64,000 nucleotides of DNA, taken from AWTP1-13 sp963840075. Its GTDB lineage: Bacteria; Pseudomonadota; Alphaproteobacteria; Rhizobiales; Hyphomicrobiaceae. The position numbers were made by a program, and so were the translations under genes. The notes below the pieces were generated by a model. The model did no database searches. It was given only the letters and a program-made list of their open reading frames with translations, and was not told the origin of the DNA. The stretch covers positions 47,624 through 111,623 of the forward strand of contig CAWIXS010000030.1 in assembly GCA_963840075.1 (NCBI GenBank), written 5' to 3'. Numbering within the stretch: the stretch's first letter is position 1; each line of letters opens with the position of its first letter. This document shows positions 1 through 9,158 of the stretch, piece by piece.

Positions 1-574
1 CGTGCCGCCGGGCGAGCACCACGAAATCGTAGGCCTGCAGCACCTGGTAGTTGAACTCGATGAAGCTCATCTCCTGGTCGCGCTCGAGCCGGCTCTTGAC
101 CGAATCCAGCGCCAGCATGCGGTTGACCGAGAAATGCCGGCCGACGTCGCGCAGCATCTCGATGTAGTTGAGCCTGGTCAGCCACTCCGCATTGTCGAGC
201 ATGAGGGCGTCGGTGCGGCCTTCTCCGAACGTCATCAGCTTGGCGCAGGCGCGCTGCATGCTGGCCTTGTTGGCCTCGATCTGCTCCAGGGCCAAGATCT
301 TGCGCGTCTCGTCCTTGCCGGAGGGATCGCCGACGCGGGTGGTGCCGCCGCCCATCAGCACGACCGGCTTGTTGCCGGTGCGCTGCAGCCAGGCGAGCAT
401 CGTCAGAACGATCAGGTTGCCGACGTGGAACGACGGCGCCGTGCAGTCGAACCCGATGTAGCCGATGGCCGCGCCCTTGGCGGCGAGCGCGTCGAGCCCC
501 TCGAGGTCGGACGCCTGGTGGATGAAGCCGCGCTCGTCGAGCACGTTGAGGAAATCGGACTTGAATTTCGCCAT
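1..574 (-). CDS. tyrS: Tyrosyl-tRNA synthetase, N-terminal part (runs off the window)
   Basis: Reads from ATG at 574 leftward off the window edge, so about 191 residues are visible. It charges tRNA-Tyr in the cytoplasm. The class I Rossmann fold is recognisable: the HIGH-type signature appears as FHVGN near residue 50, followed by MGGGTTRVGDPSGK, which is diagnostic of bacterial TyrRS, and later NYQVLQAYDF. The KMSKS loop and the S4-like RNA-binding domain lie outside the window. It is divergent from anmK with about 100 bp between the starts. Identification is secure; only the C-terminus is missing. Confidence 0.95.
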   Translation of the reverse strand, partial: MAKFKSDFLNVLDERGFIHQASDLEGLDALAAKGAAIGYIGFDCTAPSFHVGNLIVLTMLAWLQRTGNKPVVLMGGGTTRVGDPSGKDETRKILALEQIEANKASMQRACAKLMTFGEGRTDALMLDNAEWLTRLNYIEMLRDVGRHFSVNRMLALDSVKSRLERDQEMSFIEFNYQVLQAYDFVVLARRH

Positions 575-680
575 GATCGGTGGCCGGCGGTTTGTGTGGA
601 GCCGCGTCCGCGGCTAGGGTCCTCGAAGATGGCGGAACATGCACGAGGAAGCGCCTCGTGAGCAAGTCCAAGGGCAGGCG

Positions 681-1784
681 ATGAGCAAGATGCTGCGTGC
701 CATCGGCCTGATGAGCGGCACCTCGATGGATGGCATCGACGTGGCGCTGATCGGCACCGACGGCGAGGACACGGTCGAGCGCGGGCCATCCGCCACTTTT
801 GCCTATGGGCCGGACTTCCGGCGCCGTCTCGCTGCGGCCCTCGAGGATGCGCGCGGGCTGAGCGATCGCCACGCCCGGCCAGGCTGCCTCGGGGCGGTCG
901 AGCGCGAGCTGACCGAGCGCCACGTTGCTGCGGTGCGGGCATTTCTCGCCGAACATGGGATTGACGCTGGCAGCGTGGCCGTGATCGGCTTCCACGGCCA
1001 GACCGTGCTGCATGCACCCGAGCGGCGCCTCACCGTCCAGCTCGGCGATGGGGCGACGCTGGCAAGGCTGTTGGGCGTCGACGTGGTCTACGATCTGCGC
1101 GCCGCCGACGTGGACGCCGGCGGCCAGGGGGCGCCGCTGGTCCCCGTCTACCACCGCGCGATGGCGGCGAGGCTGCCCGACCGGCCGGTCGCGGTCGTCA
1201 ACGTCGGCGGCGTCGCCAACCTCACCTGGATCGGCCGCAACGGCTCGCTCATCGCGTTCGATACGGGGCCAGGCAACGCGCTGATCGACGACTGGATGCT
1301 GCAGCACACGGGCACGGCGGTGGACGCCGCGGGCCAGACCGCGGCGAGCGGCAAGGTGGACGACGCTGCGCTGAATGCGCTGCTCATGAACCGCTACCTC
1401 GGCCGCGTGCCGCCGAAGTCCCTCGACCGCAACGCCTTTCGCCCCGATGCCGTGCGGGGCCTCTCGGTCGCCGACGGCGCGGCCACGCTGACGGCCTTCA
1501 CGGCAGCAGCGATTGCGCGGGCGCGCGAGCACTTCCCGGAGGAGCCGGAGCTGTGGGTGATCTGCGGCGGCGGACGGCGCAACAAGACCCTCATGACGAT
1601 GATCGCGGCGCAGGTGGCGAGCGCCGTGGTGCCGGCCGAGGCGGCCGGCTTCGACGGCGATGCGGCGGAGGCCGAGGCCTGGGCCTACCTTGCCGTGCGC
1701 GCGCTCAGGGGGCTGCCGATCACCTTTCCCGGCACCACCGGCGTTCCCGCGCCCATGAGGGGAGGCGTGCTGGCCAAAGCGTAG
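681..1784 (+). CDS. anmK: Anhydro-N-acetylmuramic acid kinase
   Basis: 367 residues. It phosphorylates and opens 1,6-anhydro-MurNAc to MurNAc-6-phosphate during peptidoglycan recycling. The N-terminal ATP-binding motif GLMSGTSMDGIDVAL is at residues 8-22; GFHGQT, VNVGGVANLT and the GPGN segment follow as expected for the ASKHA-fold family, and the length is normal. ATG at 681 is preferred over an in-frame ATG at 639 because AGGGCAGGCG sits just upstream and homology begins there. The TAG stop lies in the first bases of a palindromic intergenic repeat. Confidence 0.95.
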   Translation: MSKMLRAIGLMSGTSMDGIDVALIGTDGEDTVERGPSATFAYGPDFRRRLAAALEDARGLSDRHARPGCLGAVERELTERHVAAVRAFLAEHGIDAGSVAVIGFHGQTVLHAPERRLTVQLGDGATLARLLGVDVVYDLRAADVDAGGQGAPLVPVYHRAMAARLPDRPVAVVNVGGVANLTWIGRNGSLIAFDTGPGNALIDDWMLQHTGTAVDAAGQTAASGKVDDAALNALLMNRYLGRVPPKSLDRNAFRPDAVRGLSVADGAATLTAFTAAAIARAREHFPEEPELWVICGGGRRNKTLMTMIAAQVASAVVPAEAAGFDGDAAEAEAWAYLAVRALRGLPITFPGTTGVPAPMRGGVLAKA

Positions 1785-1893
1785 GGTGCAATCGTGCATC
1801 AGCGCGATTGCACCGAGCCACCTCACGGCAACCGGCGTCGGCCGGGAAGAGGTCGCATCGGTGCAATGCGGCTATCGCCTTATTGCACCCTAC
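1781..1893. repeat. GTAGGGTGCAAT palindromic intergenic repeat, copy 1
   Basis: 113 bp between convergent anmK and the TPR gene. Both ends read GTAGGGTGCAAT pointing inward, with an inner palindrome on each arm and a central GGCGTCGGCCGGGAAG block. The TAG inside each terminal GTAGGG is the stop codon of the flanking gene (1782-1784 for anmK, 1890-1892 on the other strand for the TPR gene). Related copies lie near 4968, 26520, 31841, 48220 and 49945. It could act as a bidirectional terminator or be a non-autonomous mobile element. Confidence 0.85.
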
Positions 1894-2447
1894 GGCTGCG
1901 CGCCGAGCCGCTCCAGGGCCTTGCGCGCCTCCTCGGCGTTGGCATCGTTGGGGTTCAGCGCGATCACCCTGCGGAAATCGGCGACGGCCTCCTCGCGCCG
2001 GCCCAGGGCCTCGAGGATATTGCCGCGGGTGTCCAGCGCGAAGGTATTGTCGGGACGCAGCTGCAGCGAGCGCTCGGCATCGGGCAGGCCTTGCGCCGCC
2101 TTGCCGGTCTTGAAGTAGGCCCACGCGCGGTTGTTGTAGACGACGGCCATCGAGGCGCCGGCGCTCGGCGGGCTGAGGTCGATTGCGATGGTGAGATCGC
2201 GGATGGCACGCTCGTACTCGCTCCTGGCGATGTAGGCGGTGCCGCGGTTGACATACGCCCACACCGCCCCAGGATCGCGATCGATGACGGCGGAGCACCC
2301 CCGTATCTTCGTCTCAGGGTCCGTGCCCTTCACGCACTCCAGCGCCGGATCTGCCTGCGCCAGCGCAACGGTCGCGCCCGCCGCCAGCACCAGTCCGACG
2401 AGCAGGACCTTGCGGACCGCACCGGTCCTGCGCGCGTGAACGGCCAT
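1890..2447 (-). CDS. Exported TPR-repeat protein
   Basis: 185 residues. The N-terminus has a basic stretch and a hydrophobic core (LLVGLVLAAGATVAL) ending in an AQA-like signal peptidase site near residue 31. The rest contains about three to four tetratricopeptide repeats, seen in AYVNRGTAYIARSEYERAI, AVVYNNRAWAYFKTGKAAQG and FALDTRGNILEALGRREEAV. Such proteins usually mediate protein contacts in the periplasm; the partner cannot be inferred. It follows the 2-hydroxyacid dehydrogenase by 30 bp on the same strand and may be co-transcribed. Its TAG stop is provided by the intergenic repeat. Confidence 0.85.
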   Translation of the reverse strand: MAVHARRTGAVRKVLLVGLVLAAGATVALAQADPALECVKGTDPETKIRGCSAVIDRDPGAVWAYVNRGTAYIARSEYERAIRDLTIAIDLSPPSAGASMAVVYNNRAWAYFKTGKAAQGLPDAERSLQLRPDNTFALDTRGNILEALGRREEAVADFRRVIALNPNDANAEEARKALERLGAQP

Positions 2448-2477
2448 GTCCGACCTCCGGCTGCTGCTGCGCCCGCC

Positions 2478-3536
2478 TCAGTAGCCGCGCTCCCAGTCGA
2501 GGACGTTCTGCAGGGGCTTGCCGGCGACATAGGCGGCAAGGTTGTCGCAGAACAATTCGACGCCGCGATGGCGGTCCTCGTCGGTCGCGTTCGCGATGTG
2601 GGGGGTGATGAGCACGCGCGGGTCCGACCACAGACGCTGATCCGGCGCGTGCTCGAACTCGCCCACGTAGACATCGAGGGCGGCACCGCGCAGATGGTCG
2701 CGCTGCAGCGCCGCGATCAGGGCCTCCTCGTCGATGATCTCGCCGCGCGCCACGTTGACGATCACGCTGCCCGGCCGCATGGCGGCAAAGCGCGCCTCGT
2801 TGAAGAGGCGCGTCGTCGCGGGCGTCCAATGGCAGCAGACGGCGACGAAGTGGCTCTCCGCCAGCATGCGGTCGAGCTCGCCGGGGCCGGCCAGCTCACT
2901 GAACCCCTGAGGCAGCGGCTCGCCCGGGCGCGGGTTGCGCCGGGTGCCGATGACGCGCATGCCGAGGGCGGCGCAGAGCCGGCCGACCTCGAGGCCGATG
3001 CCGCCGGCGCCCACCACGCACACCGTCTTGCCCTCGACCTGCAGCGCCCGGTAGGCGCGGAAGTCGAACGCCTTGGCGTCGCGGTCGACTTCGGCGCGGT
3101 GCAGACCCTTGGCGAAGTAGAGGATGGTGCCGACGGTGTACTCCGCCATCGCCAGGACGTTGCCGAGGCCGCGCGAGGTGGTGACGATCACCTCGCTGCC
3201 CCACAGGTCGCCGAGCAACAGGTTGCTGGCGCCCGCCGGCCGCTGGTGGAACCACTTGAGGCTCGGCGAGCGGGCGCGCAGGTCGAGCGGGAACGGCCAG
3301 CTGCCGAAGATCACCTCGGCCTCGGCGAGCAGCCGGTCGCGCTCCTCGCGCGTCCCCGAGCCGTTGGCATTGCGGCCGAGATAGCGCTCCGAGGCGAAGG
3401 CGGGCCACGTCTCCCGGATCTCGCCGTCGTACCAGCCTCCGGCGTCGGTCAGCTTGATCGCCGGATCGACGGCCTCGATCCGCGCGCGGTCCGCGCTGCT
3501 GATGCGTATGATGGTGAGGACGTTGATGGTTCGCAT
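2478..3536 (-). CDS. D-isomer-specific 2-hydroxyacid dehydrogenase
   Basis: 352 residues. An NAD(P)-dependent oxidoreductase of the D-2-hydroxyacid dehydrogenase family. The Rossmann motif VVGAGGIGLEVG lies mid-protein, and the catalytic triad is visible as Arg in VNVARGEIIDEEAL, Glu in the EFEHAPDQ segment and His in LITPHIANATDE. The ATG at 3536 is preceded by CAGGAG; the open frame continues upstream but homology does not. The substrate (glyoxylate, hydroxypyruvate or another 2-ketoacid) cannot be read from sequence. It sits 91 bp downstream of the GNAT-methyltransferase ORF. Confidence 0.9.
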   Translation of the reverse strand: MRTINVLTIIRISSADRARIEAVDPAIKLTDAGGWYDGEIRETWPAFASERYLGRNANGSGTREERDRLLAEAEVIFGSWPFPLDLRARSPSLKWFHQRPAGASNLLLGDLWGSEVIVTTSRGLGNVLAMAEYTVGTILYFAKGLHRAEVDRDAKAFDFRAYRALQVEGKTVCVVGAGGIGLEVGRLCAALGMRVIGTRRNPRPGEPLPQGFSELAGPGELDRMLAESHFVAVCCHWTPATTRLFNEARFAAMRPGSVIVNVARGEIIDEEALIAALQRDHLRGAALDVYVGEFEHAPDQRLWSDPRVLITPHIANATDEDRHRGVELFCDNLAAYVAGKPLQNVLDWERGY

Positions 3537-3627
3537 GCGCTCCTGCCCCGAGGCGACGGTCAGTTTCCTGCGCCGCGCAAGATGCACGGATTCCGCCTCT
3601 ATCTCCAGGCGGAGGGCAGGAAGGCAG

Positions 3628-4884
3628 TCATGCTTTTCTGGCGATGAACAGGCCGGAGCGGGTTTGCACAACGAATGCGCCGGCCGACTGAATTTCGTGC
3701 TGCACGCGCCCACGCAGCTCCTCGAGCCGGTCGCCGACGATCCTCGCTTTCGCGGCGTCGAAGGAGAGCACGTACCGCACCACCGCCTCGGGCTCGGTGA
3801 TGCGGAGGCTGCTGCGCTTTTCGTGCACGGCAATGCCGTCGAAGAACGGGCCGAGCTGGCCCATGCCGTTCTCCAGCGAGAAGGCGAGCCGGCTCCTCAC
3901 CGGGGATGCCTCGCCGAGGTATTCGTTGACGAGGGCGTCGATCTCTCCGACATGCGCTTCGCCGTTGGTGGCGGCAAACAGCGCGCCGCCCGGCTTCAGG
4001 ACGCGGCGGATCTCGGCAACGGCGCGCGGACGGTCCGGGACATGGTAGAGCATCCAGCTGGCGATCACGGCGTCGAAGCCGGCGTCGGGCAGAGCGAGCG
4101 CCTGCACGTCCATCCGGCGTACCCGGAACCGCGCGTCGCTCCCGAGCGCGGCGGCGGCCTCGCCGGCCATTCCCGGCATCAGGTCCGTGAGCAGAACGCG
4201 CCACGACCGCGGCACGCGCGCGAGATTGCTCCTCCACATCCAGCCCGGGCCGCAGCCGACCTCCAGAACGTCGGCATCGGCCGGGATGGTCGCGAGCATC
4301 AGATCGAGGACCTCGCGCGGGCCGAGCCCGGGTCCCGTCGCGAACCGGTAGATGGCGGCGCGTGCCTCGAGGTTGGAAGAGTCCTTGTACTGGGTCTCCA
4401 GCCCGGACATGGCCCTGGCTCCGCCCCTGTCATCTTGCGTAGTCTCCAGACTCCATCGGTAGATCACAGTGGGGTGGCCGAGACGCGGATGTGGCGCCAT
4501 GCTGCCGCGTACAAACCCCTCGCGCTCGTAGAACCTGCAGGCACGCGTATTGGCGACCGCCGTCCTCAACCAGAAGCCGGTCGGCATGCGCCCCTTGGCA
4601 AAATCGAGCAGACACCTGCCGATCCCCCTTCCCTGGCAGGACGGCGCAACAAACAGTTGATCAAGGCAATGATCGTCTTCCCTCAGTGCCACAAAGCCGA
4701 GGAGGTCAGCCTTCGAGTGGGCCAGGAACACGCGCCATCCCGCGCACAACTCACGCGGAATGCGCACGCGCAACTCCTCGAGCGTCGCCGGGCTGGCGAC
4801 GGACAATCCTGTCGACTGCCAGCCTTCCAGCCAAAGCTGAGCGAGGGCACCGAGGTCTTCCTCCCCGTACGGCCGAATGTCCAT
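3628..4884 (-). CDS. GNAT acetyltransferase - SAM methyltransferase single ORF
   Basis: 418 residues from ATG 4884. Residues about 1-150 form a GNAT N-acetyltransferase, with the acetyl-CoA loop seen as QGRGIGRCLL and a typical tail (ANTRACRFYEREGF). After a linker of about 25 residues, a class I methyltransferase follows, with motif I VLEVGCGPGW, FDAVIASWMLYHVPDR and LKPGGALF. An internal ATG at 4410 carries a good upstream GGAG at 8 bp spacing, so the methyltransferase could also be made alone. No stop separates the domains. A real fusion, two coupled genes joined by an indel, or both products are possible. Substrates are unknown. Confidence 0.8.
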   Translation of the reverse strand: MDIRPYGEEDLGALAQLWLEGWQSTGLSVASPATLEELRVRIPRELCAGWRVFLAHSKADLLGFVALREDDHCLDQLFVAPSCQGRGIGRCLLDFAKGRMPTGFWLRTAVANTRACRFYEREGFVRGSMAPHPRLGHPTVIYRWSLETTQDDRGGARAMSGLETQYKDSSNLEARAAIYRFATGPGLGPREVLDLMLATIPADADVLEVGCGPGWMWRSNLARVPRSWRVLLTDLMPGMAGEAAAALGSDARFRVRRMDVQALALPDAGFDAVIASWMLYHVPDRPRAVAEIRRVLKPGGALFAATNGEAHVGEIDALVNEYLGEASPVRSRLAFSLENGMGQLGPFFDGIAVHEKRSSLRITEPEAVVRYVLSFDAAKARIVGDRLEELRGRVQHEIQSAGAFVVQTRSGLFIARKA

Positions 4885-4967
4885 CGCATGCCAAACCCAG
4901 CTACGGCACCGGCATCTTTCTGAACTGAACGGGCGTCGTTCAAGTCCGAGCCAGGCTCTCCACAATC

Positions 4968-5025
4968 GGCGTCGGCTGGGAAGCGGTTGCATCGGTGCAA
5001 TGCCGCTTCGCAGCATTGCACCCTA
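4968..5025. repeat. Half copy of the GTAGGGTGCAAT repeat
   Basis: Shares the central GGCGTCGGCTGGGAAG block and the right arm ending ATTGCACCCTAC with the copy at 1781-1893, but the left arm is missing. It lies between the GNAT-methyltransferase ORF and the Bug receptor at 5030, just downstream of the latter's stop. Confidence 0.75.
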
Positions 5026-5029
5026 CGAC

Positions 5030-6031
5030 TTACCGCTTCTCGATCTTGTTCTTGGCGATCACGTCGGCCCACTTGGCGATGTCGCTCTTGAAGAAGGTCG
5101 TCATGCCCTCGGGCGAGGTGGGGTCGGCCAGGATGCCCAGCGACAGCAGGCGCTGCTTCAAGGCGGGGTCGGCGAGCACCTCGGCGGTCGCCTTGTTGAG
5201 CTTCGCGACGATGTCGGGGGGCGTGCCGGTCTTCACGAACAGGCCGTTCCATGCGGTCGTCTCGTAATCGCCGGCGCCGGCCTCCCTGGCGGTCGGAACG
5301 TCGGGCAGCAGCGGGAAGCGCTTGCCGGCCGAGGTGGCGAGGGCCCGCACCTTGCCGTCGTCGAGGTTGCCCCGGATGGCCGCGTAGGCGTCGATCGCCG
5401 CGTCGATGTCGCCGCGCAGCAGCGCCACCAGCAGGTCGCCCGAGTTGCGGAAGGGAACCCACTGGAACTCGATGCCGGCGGTCGACTTCAGGAGCATCGC
5501 CGAGAGATGCTGGGTGCTGCCGGGATTGACGGTGCCGACGTTGAGCTTCTTGGGATCGGCGCGCGCCGCCTCGAGGAGGTCGGCCAGCGTGCGGTAGGGC
5601 GAGTTGGCGCCGACGGCGATGAAGAACTCGAAGGCGCCGAGCTTGGAGACCGGCGCGAAATCGGCAAGCGGGTCGAAGGTGAGGTTCTTGAACAGGCTGA
5701 CGCTGATCGAGGTGCCGTTGGTCAAGAGCGCCAGCGTGTGTCCGTCGGCCGGAGCGGAAAGCACCGCGCGCGCCGCTGAGATGCCGCCGCCGCCGGGGTT
5801 GTTCTCCACGACCACCCGCTGCCCGAGCTTCTCGCCGAGCCTCTCGGCCACCAGCCGGGCGGTGGTGTCGCCGACGCCACCGGGGCCGAACGCCACCACG
5901 AACCGGATCGGCTGGGTCGGGTAGGCCTGCTGTCCCTGGGCGGTCGCCGCCACAGGGATCGCCGTCGCCAGGGCCACGCCGGCCAGCGCCAGCACCAGCC
6001 TCCTCGTGGGGACTGCCATCGAGCCGAACAT
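5030..6031 (-). CDS. Bug/TctC-type periplasmic binding protein (paralog 1)
   Basis: 333 residues. A tripartite tricarboxylate transporter receptor that binds carboxylates in the periplasm. The signal peptide covers roughly residues 1-28 (LALAGVALATAIPVAATAQ). The mature start YPTQPIRFVVAFGPGGVGDTT is the family's hallmark, followed by ENNPGGGGISAA and GTVNPGSTQH. The start is ATG at 6031, set by GGAGGAAAA directly upstream; the open frame extends further but lacks homology. It sits 52 bp downstream of a shortened paralog in what looks like an operon with the NicC-like monooxygenase. No TctA/TctB genes are adjacent, so it is an orphan receptor. Confidence 0.9.
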   Translation of the reverse strand: MFGSMAVPTRRLVLALAGVALATAIPVAATAQGQQAYPTQPIRFVVAFGPGGVGDTTARLVAERLGEKLGQRVVVENNPGGGGISAARAVLSAPADGHTLALLTNGTSISVSLFKNLTFDPLADFAPVSKLGAFEFFIAVGANSPYRTLADLLEAARADPKKLNVGTVNPGSTQHLSAMLLKSTAGIEFQWVPFRNSGDLLVALLRGDIDAAIDAYAAIRGNLDDGKVRALATSAGKRFPLLPDVPTAREAGAGDYETTAWNGLFVKTGTPPDIVAKLNKATAEVLADPALKQRLLSLGILADPTSPEGMTTFFKSDIAKWADVIAKNKIEKR

Positions 6032-6083
6032 TTTTCCTCCCCTTCGTTGTCGCTTGACCTGAGTGTTGGTAGAGCGCGACGCC

Positions 6084-6842
6084 TCAGCGCCTCTCGGTCT
6101 TGGCCTTGGCGATGCCATCGGCGGTCCTGGCGATGTCGCCCTCGAAGTGGGCGACGAGCGCCTCGGGCGTGGTGGGGTCGCCGTTGATGCCCATGTCGAG
6201 CAGGCGCTCCCTGAGGTCCGGATCGACCAGCGTCTCGGCCGCGGCCTTGTTGAGCTGCGCAACGATGCTCTTGAAAGGCACCCACTGGAACTCGATGCCG
6301 GCGGTCGATTTCAACAGCATCGCCGAGAGATGCTGGGTGCTGCCCGGATTGATGGTGCCGATGTTGAGCTTGCCGGGATTGTCGCGCGCCTCCTTGACGA
6401 GGTCTGCGAGCTTGGCGAAGCGCGAGCCGCTCTTCACGGCGATGAAGAACTCGAAGAAGCCGGGCTTCGACACCGGGGCATAGTCGGCGATGGGATCGAA
6501 CGGCAGGCTCTTGAACAGGCTGACGCTGATCGAGGCGCCGTTGGCCAGGAGCGCCAGGGTATACCCGTCGGCCGGGCCCGACAGCGCCGCAGCGATGCCG
6601 CCGCCGCCGGGGACGTTCTCGACCACGACGCGCTGTCCGAGCCGTTTGGAGAGCCCCTCGGCCACGAGACGCGAGGTGGTATCGCCGACACCGCCGGGGC
6701 CGAACGCGACCACGCAGCGGAGAGGCCGGGCAGGATAGGCCTGCTGCGCCTGTGCGGTCCCCGCCAGGTGAGCTGACGCTGTCAGAACCAGGCCTGCCAG
6801 CGCCAGCGCTGCCCGACTTGCGACTGCTGCTGAGCCAAGCAT
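6084..6842 (-). CDS. Bug/TctC-type binding protein (paralog 2, internally deleted)
   Basis: 252 residues. Closely similar to the neighbouring paralog at both ends (CVVAFGPGGVGDTTSRL, GTINPGSTQHLSAMLLKS) and with a clear signal peptide. After FQWVPFK it jumps straight to IVAQLNKAAAETL, skipping the counterpart of about 77 residues in paralog 1, which covers most of the second ligand-binding lobe. The reading frame is kept. Start ATG 6842 has a strong AGGAGGACAG site that overlaps the monooxygenase stop, so the two are translationally close. It is probably non-functional as a receptor, or the deletion is an assembly artefact. Confidence 0.85.
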   Translation of the reverse strand: MLGSAAVASRAALALAGLVLTASAHLAGTAQAQQAYPARPLRCVVAFGPGGVGDTTSRLVAEGLSKRLGQRVVVENVPGGGGIAAALSGPADGYTLALLANGASISVSLFKSLPFDPIADYAPVSKPGFFEFFIAVKSGSRFAKLADLVKEARDNPGKLNIGTINPGSTQHLSAMLLKSTAGIEFQWVPFKSIVAQLNKAAAETLVDPDLRERLLDMGINGDPTTPEALVAHFEGDIARTADGIAKAKTERR

Positions 6843-6850
6843 CTGTCCTC

Positions 6851-8054
6851 CTATTGCCGAGTGGCCGCCGCGCCTGCTGTCTCGCTCACCGCAGGATGGT
6901 CGGCCGGCTTGTCGAGGTCGGCGTGCCAGGCATCGTAGCCGTAGAGCCAGGCGGTGTCGGAGCTGCCCTCCCGCATCCAGGTATTGGCGCTCGAGATCGC
7001 CTGGATCAGCGACGTGCGCGGCTTGCGGTGCGCCTCGTAGCGCCGCAGCGCACCTTCGATGTCCGCACCGCGGGCCCCGGCGAGGCAGCGCGCGAGCACC
7101 GCCGCATCCTCGATGGCGGTTGCGCCACCCTGCGCCATGTAGGGCGTCATGGGATGCGCCGCATCGCCCAGCAGCACGACGCAGCCCTCGCTCCAGCGCG
7201 CGAGCGGCTCGCGCTCCAGGATCGCCCACTTGTGGCAGTCGGGGCAGGCCTCGAGTACAGCTCGCACGTCGGGGTGGAAGCCCGCGTAGGCGGCGCGCAG
7301 CTCCTCGACATCGCCCTTGGCCGACCAGGACTTCGCGCGTGACCCATCCGGCCGGCTCCGGCACGCTGGTGACGAAGTAGACCTCGCTGCGCTCGCGCTT
7401 GGTGTAGTAGATGACGATGTGGCGATCGGGGGCCCACCACTTGGTGCGCGAGGGCCCGATGTCGCGGCCCTGCATCAGCTCGGCCGGGAACACCGCGCGG
7501 TAGGCGATCCGCCCCTTGTGGATCGGCGCATCGGGCCCCACGACCAAGTCGCGCACCGCGGAGTGGACGCCATCGGCGCCGACGACGACGTCGGCCTCCG
7601 CCCGGCTGCCGTCGGCGAAGGCGAGCGACACGGAGCCCGCCCCCTGGTCGAGCCCGACGAGCCTGCGGCCCAGGTGGAAGATCTCCGCGGGAAGCCCCGA
7701 GCGCAGCGCGTCGTGCAGGTCCGCCCGGTGCATGCACAGGTAGGGCGCACCGTAGAGGCTCTCCGGCATCGGCAGCTCGCGCGTGACCTCGCCCGTGTCC
7801 CAGACCCGGTTGAGGTGGGAGTAGGGCGCAAACGAGGTACGGCGCACGCGCTCCTCGACGCCGATCTGGCGCAGCACCTGCATGGAGTTCGGCATCATCT
7901 GGATGCCGGCGCCGATGTGGGCAAAGCGCTGGGCCTGCTCGTAGATGCGCGCCTCCATGCCGAGCCGCCGCAGGGTCGCGGCAAGCGCGAGGCCGCCGAT
8001 GCCGGCGCCGACGATGGCAATGGAAAGCTTGTCCCTGCCCTTGTCCCTGCCCAT
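6851..8054 (-). CDS. FAD-dependent monooxygenase, NicC/salicylate hydroxylase-like (frameshifted)
   Basis: About 400 residues if repaired. Class A flavin hydroxylase: GAGIGGLALAATLR binds FAD near the N-terminus, GADGVHSAVRD is the DG motif, and GDAAHPMTPYMAQGG is the GD motif. KWWAPDRHIVIYYTKRE and the tail AWLYGYD resemble 6-hydroxynicotinate 3-monooxygenases; salicylate or 3-hydroxybenzoate hydroxylase activity remains possible. The frame breaks near 7332-7334: deleting one base in GAAGTCC restores ESWSAKGDVEELRAAY. Start ATG 8054 is chosen at MGRDKGRDK. It is first in an operon with two Bug receptors, which suggests they import its substrate or a related acid. Confidence 0.85.
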
Positions 8055-8174
8055 GGCTGCCCACCCGCGCAACGCGTCCCTCCGGCCGAACCGTCGCATT
8101 GAAGGACGGCGCGGGCCCGTGTGCAAGCCGAACCGCGTCCTGGGGCCGGGATCAGGGCCAGGCTGGGGCCGGGC

Positions 8175-9011
8175 TCAGGCCGGGGTTGTGCTGTCCGGCA
8201 GCCCGAATGCGGCACGGCACGCGGCGTAGAAGGCCTCCTTCTCGGGCCCCGTCAGGTCGAGACAGCCGAGGCGGGCATCGATGAGGAGGGGCATGCCGCC
8301 GCGCTCGCCGCGCAGCGCAAGCGCGCGCTTCTCGGAGGCATCCGTGAACAGGGGGCGGTCCTTCGACGGCAGCTCGATGAACGCCCGCTGTCGCCTGCCC
8401 CCGTCGTCGTAGAGGTAGACCCACAGGCGGCGCCGCGGCGGCACCAGATTGTTGCGCTCGATGTCGACCACGACCGGTGTCAGGCGCTGGCCACTCAGGC
8501 CGCGGAAAGCGCTGAGGTTGCTCAGACTCTGCTGGAGCATCCGCGCGACGGCGGCGATGCAGGCCGCCAGCAGGGCAACGGCGAGCGCCAGGGTCAGAGA
8601 GCGCTGGGCGCGCCGCTCCAGCCCGAGCGTGGTCGAGACGAGCCCCAAATCCGCTGCGCTGCGCAGCGGCTGCACGGCGGTCAGGCCGTCGGCAGCGCCG
8701 GTGCCGATGAAGAGGTACCAGAGCGTGCGCTGCACCACACCTGCGCTGCGCTCGTCCACCAGGGTGACATCGCACAGGTTGAGGACGAGGAGCCGCGAGC
8801 GGCAGCGCGGGCTCTCGATGCGCACCTCGCCCGCAGGCGTTGCGTCGCTGCCGATGCGCCAGTCCCGCACGAGGTCCGGCCCGAGCCACCAGAGGAGGCC
8901 GCCCATCAGGGTGAACAGGAGGGCGAACATGCCGAGCGAGCCGAGCGGCGCCACGGTCTGGGGCGGCTTCACGGCTACGGGGCGGCTCGGCAGAGCGTCG
9001 GCGAGATTCAT
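8175..9011 (-). CDS. Two-pass membrane protein of unknown function
   Basis: 278 residues. No family recognised. Hydrophobic helices are visible near residues 27-45 (GMFALLFTLMGGLLWWLG) and 139-158 (LTLALAVALLAACIAAVARM). The region between them, with a CRSRLLVLNLCDVTL segment, is probably periplasmic; the C-terminal 110 residues are probably cytoplasmic and contain WVYLYDDGGRRQRAFIELPS. It lies 147 bp downstream of the GT21-type glycosyltransferase on the same strand and may belong with glycolipid synthesis, but this is inferred from position only. Confidence 0.7.
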   Translation of the reverse strand: MNLADALPSRPVAVKPPQTVAPLGSLGMFALLFTLMGGLLWWLGPDLVRDWRIGSDATPAGEVRIESPRCRSRLLVLNLCDVTLVDERSAGVVQRTLWYLFIGTGAADGLTAVQPLRSAADLGLVSTTLGLERRAQRSLTLALAVALLAACIAAVARMLQQSLSNLSAFRGLSGQRLTPVVVDIERNNLVPPRRRLWVYLYDDGGRRQRAFIELPSKDRPLFTDASEKRALALRGERGGMPLLIDARLGCLDLTGPEKEAFYAACRAAFGLPDSTTPA

Positions 9012-9158
9012 CGCTGTGGAATGGCTGTCGGTTGCATGAGCATGGGCCTGTCGGCGGCATGGGTCTGTCGGCGGTGCAGGCTAACCCTGCTGGCGCCGCC
9101 TTGCCAGCAGGCAACGCCGCCAGAGCGCAGGATGGCGGGCTGCAGAGCCCCCGGCGGC

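Noticed and set aside
1794..3647. Long plus-strand frame of 617 codons
   Set aside because: Antisense shadow of the TPR and 2-hydroxyacid dehydrogenase genes, which have real domains; the plus frame is Arg/Ala-rich with no family.
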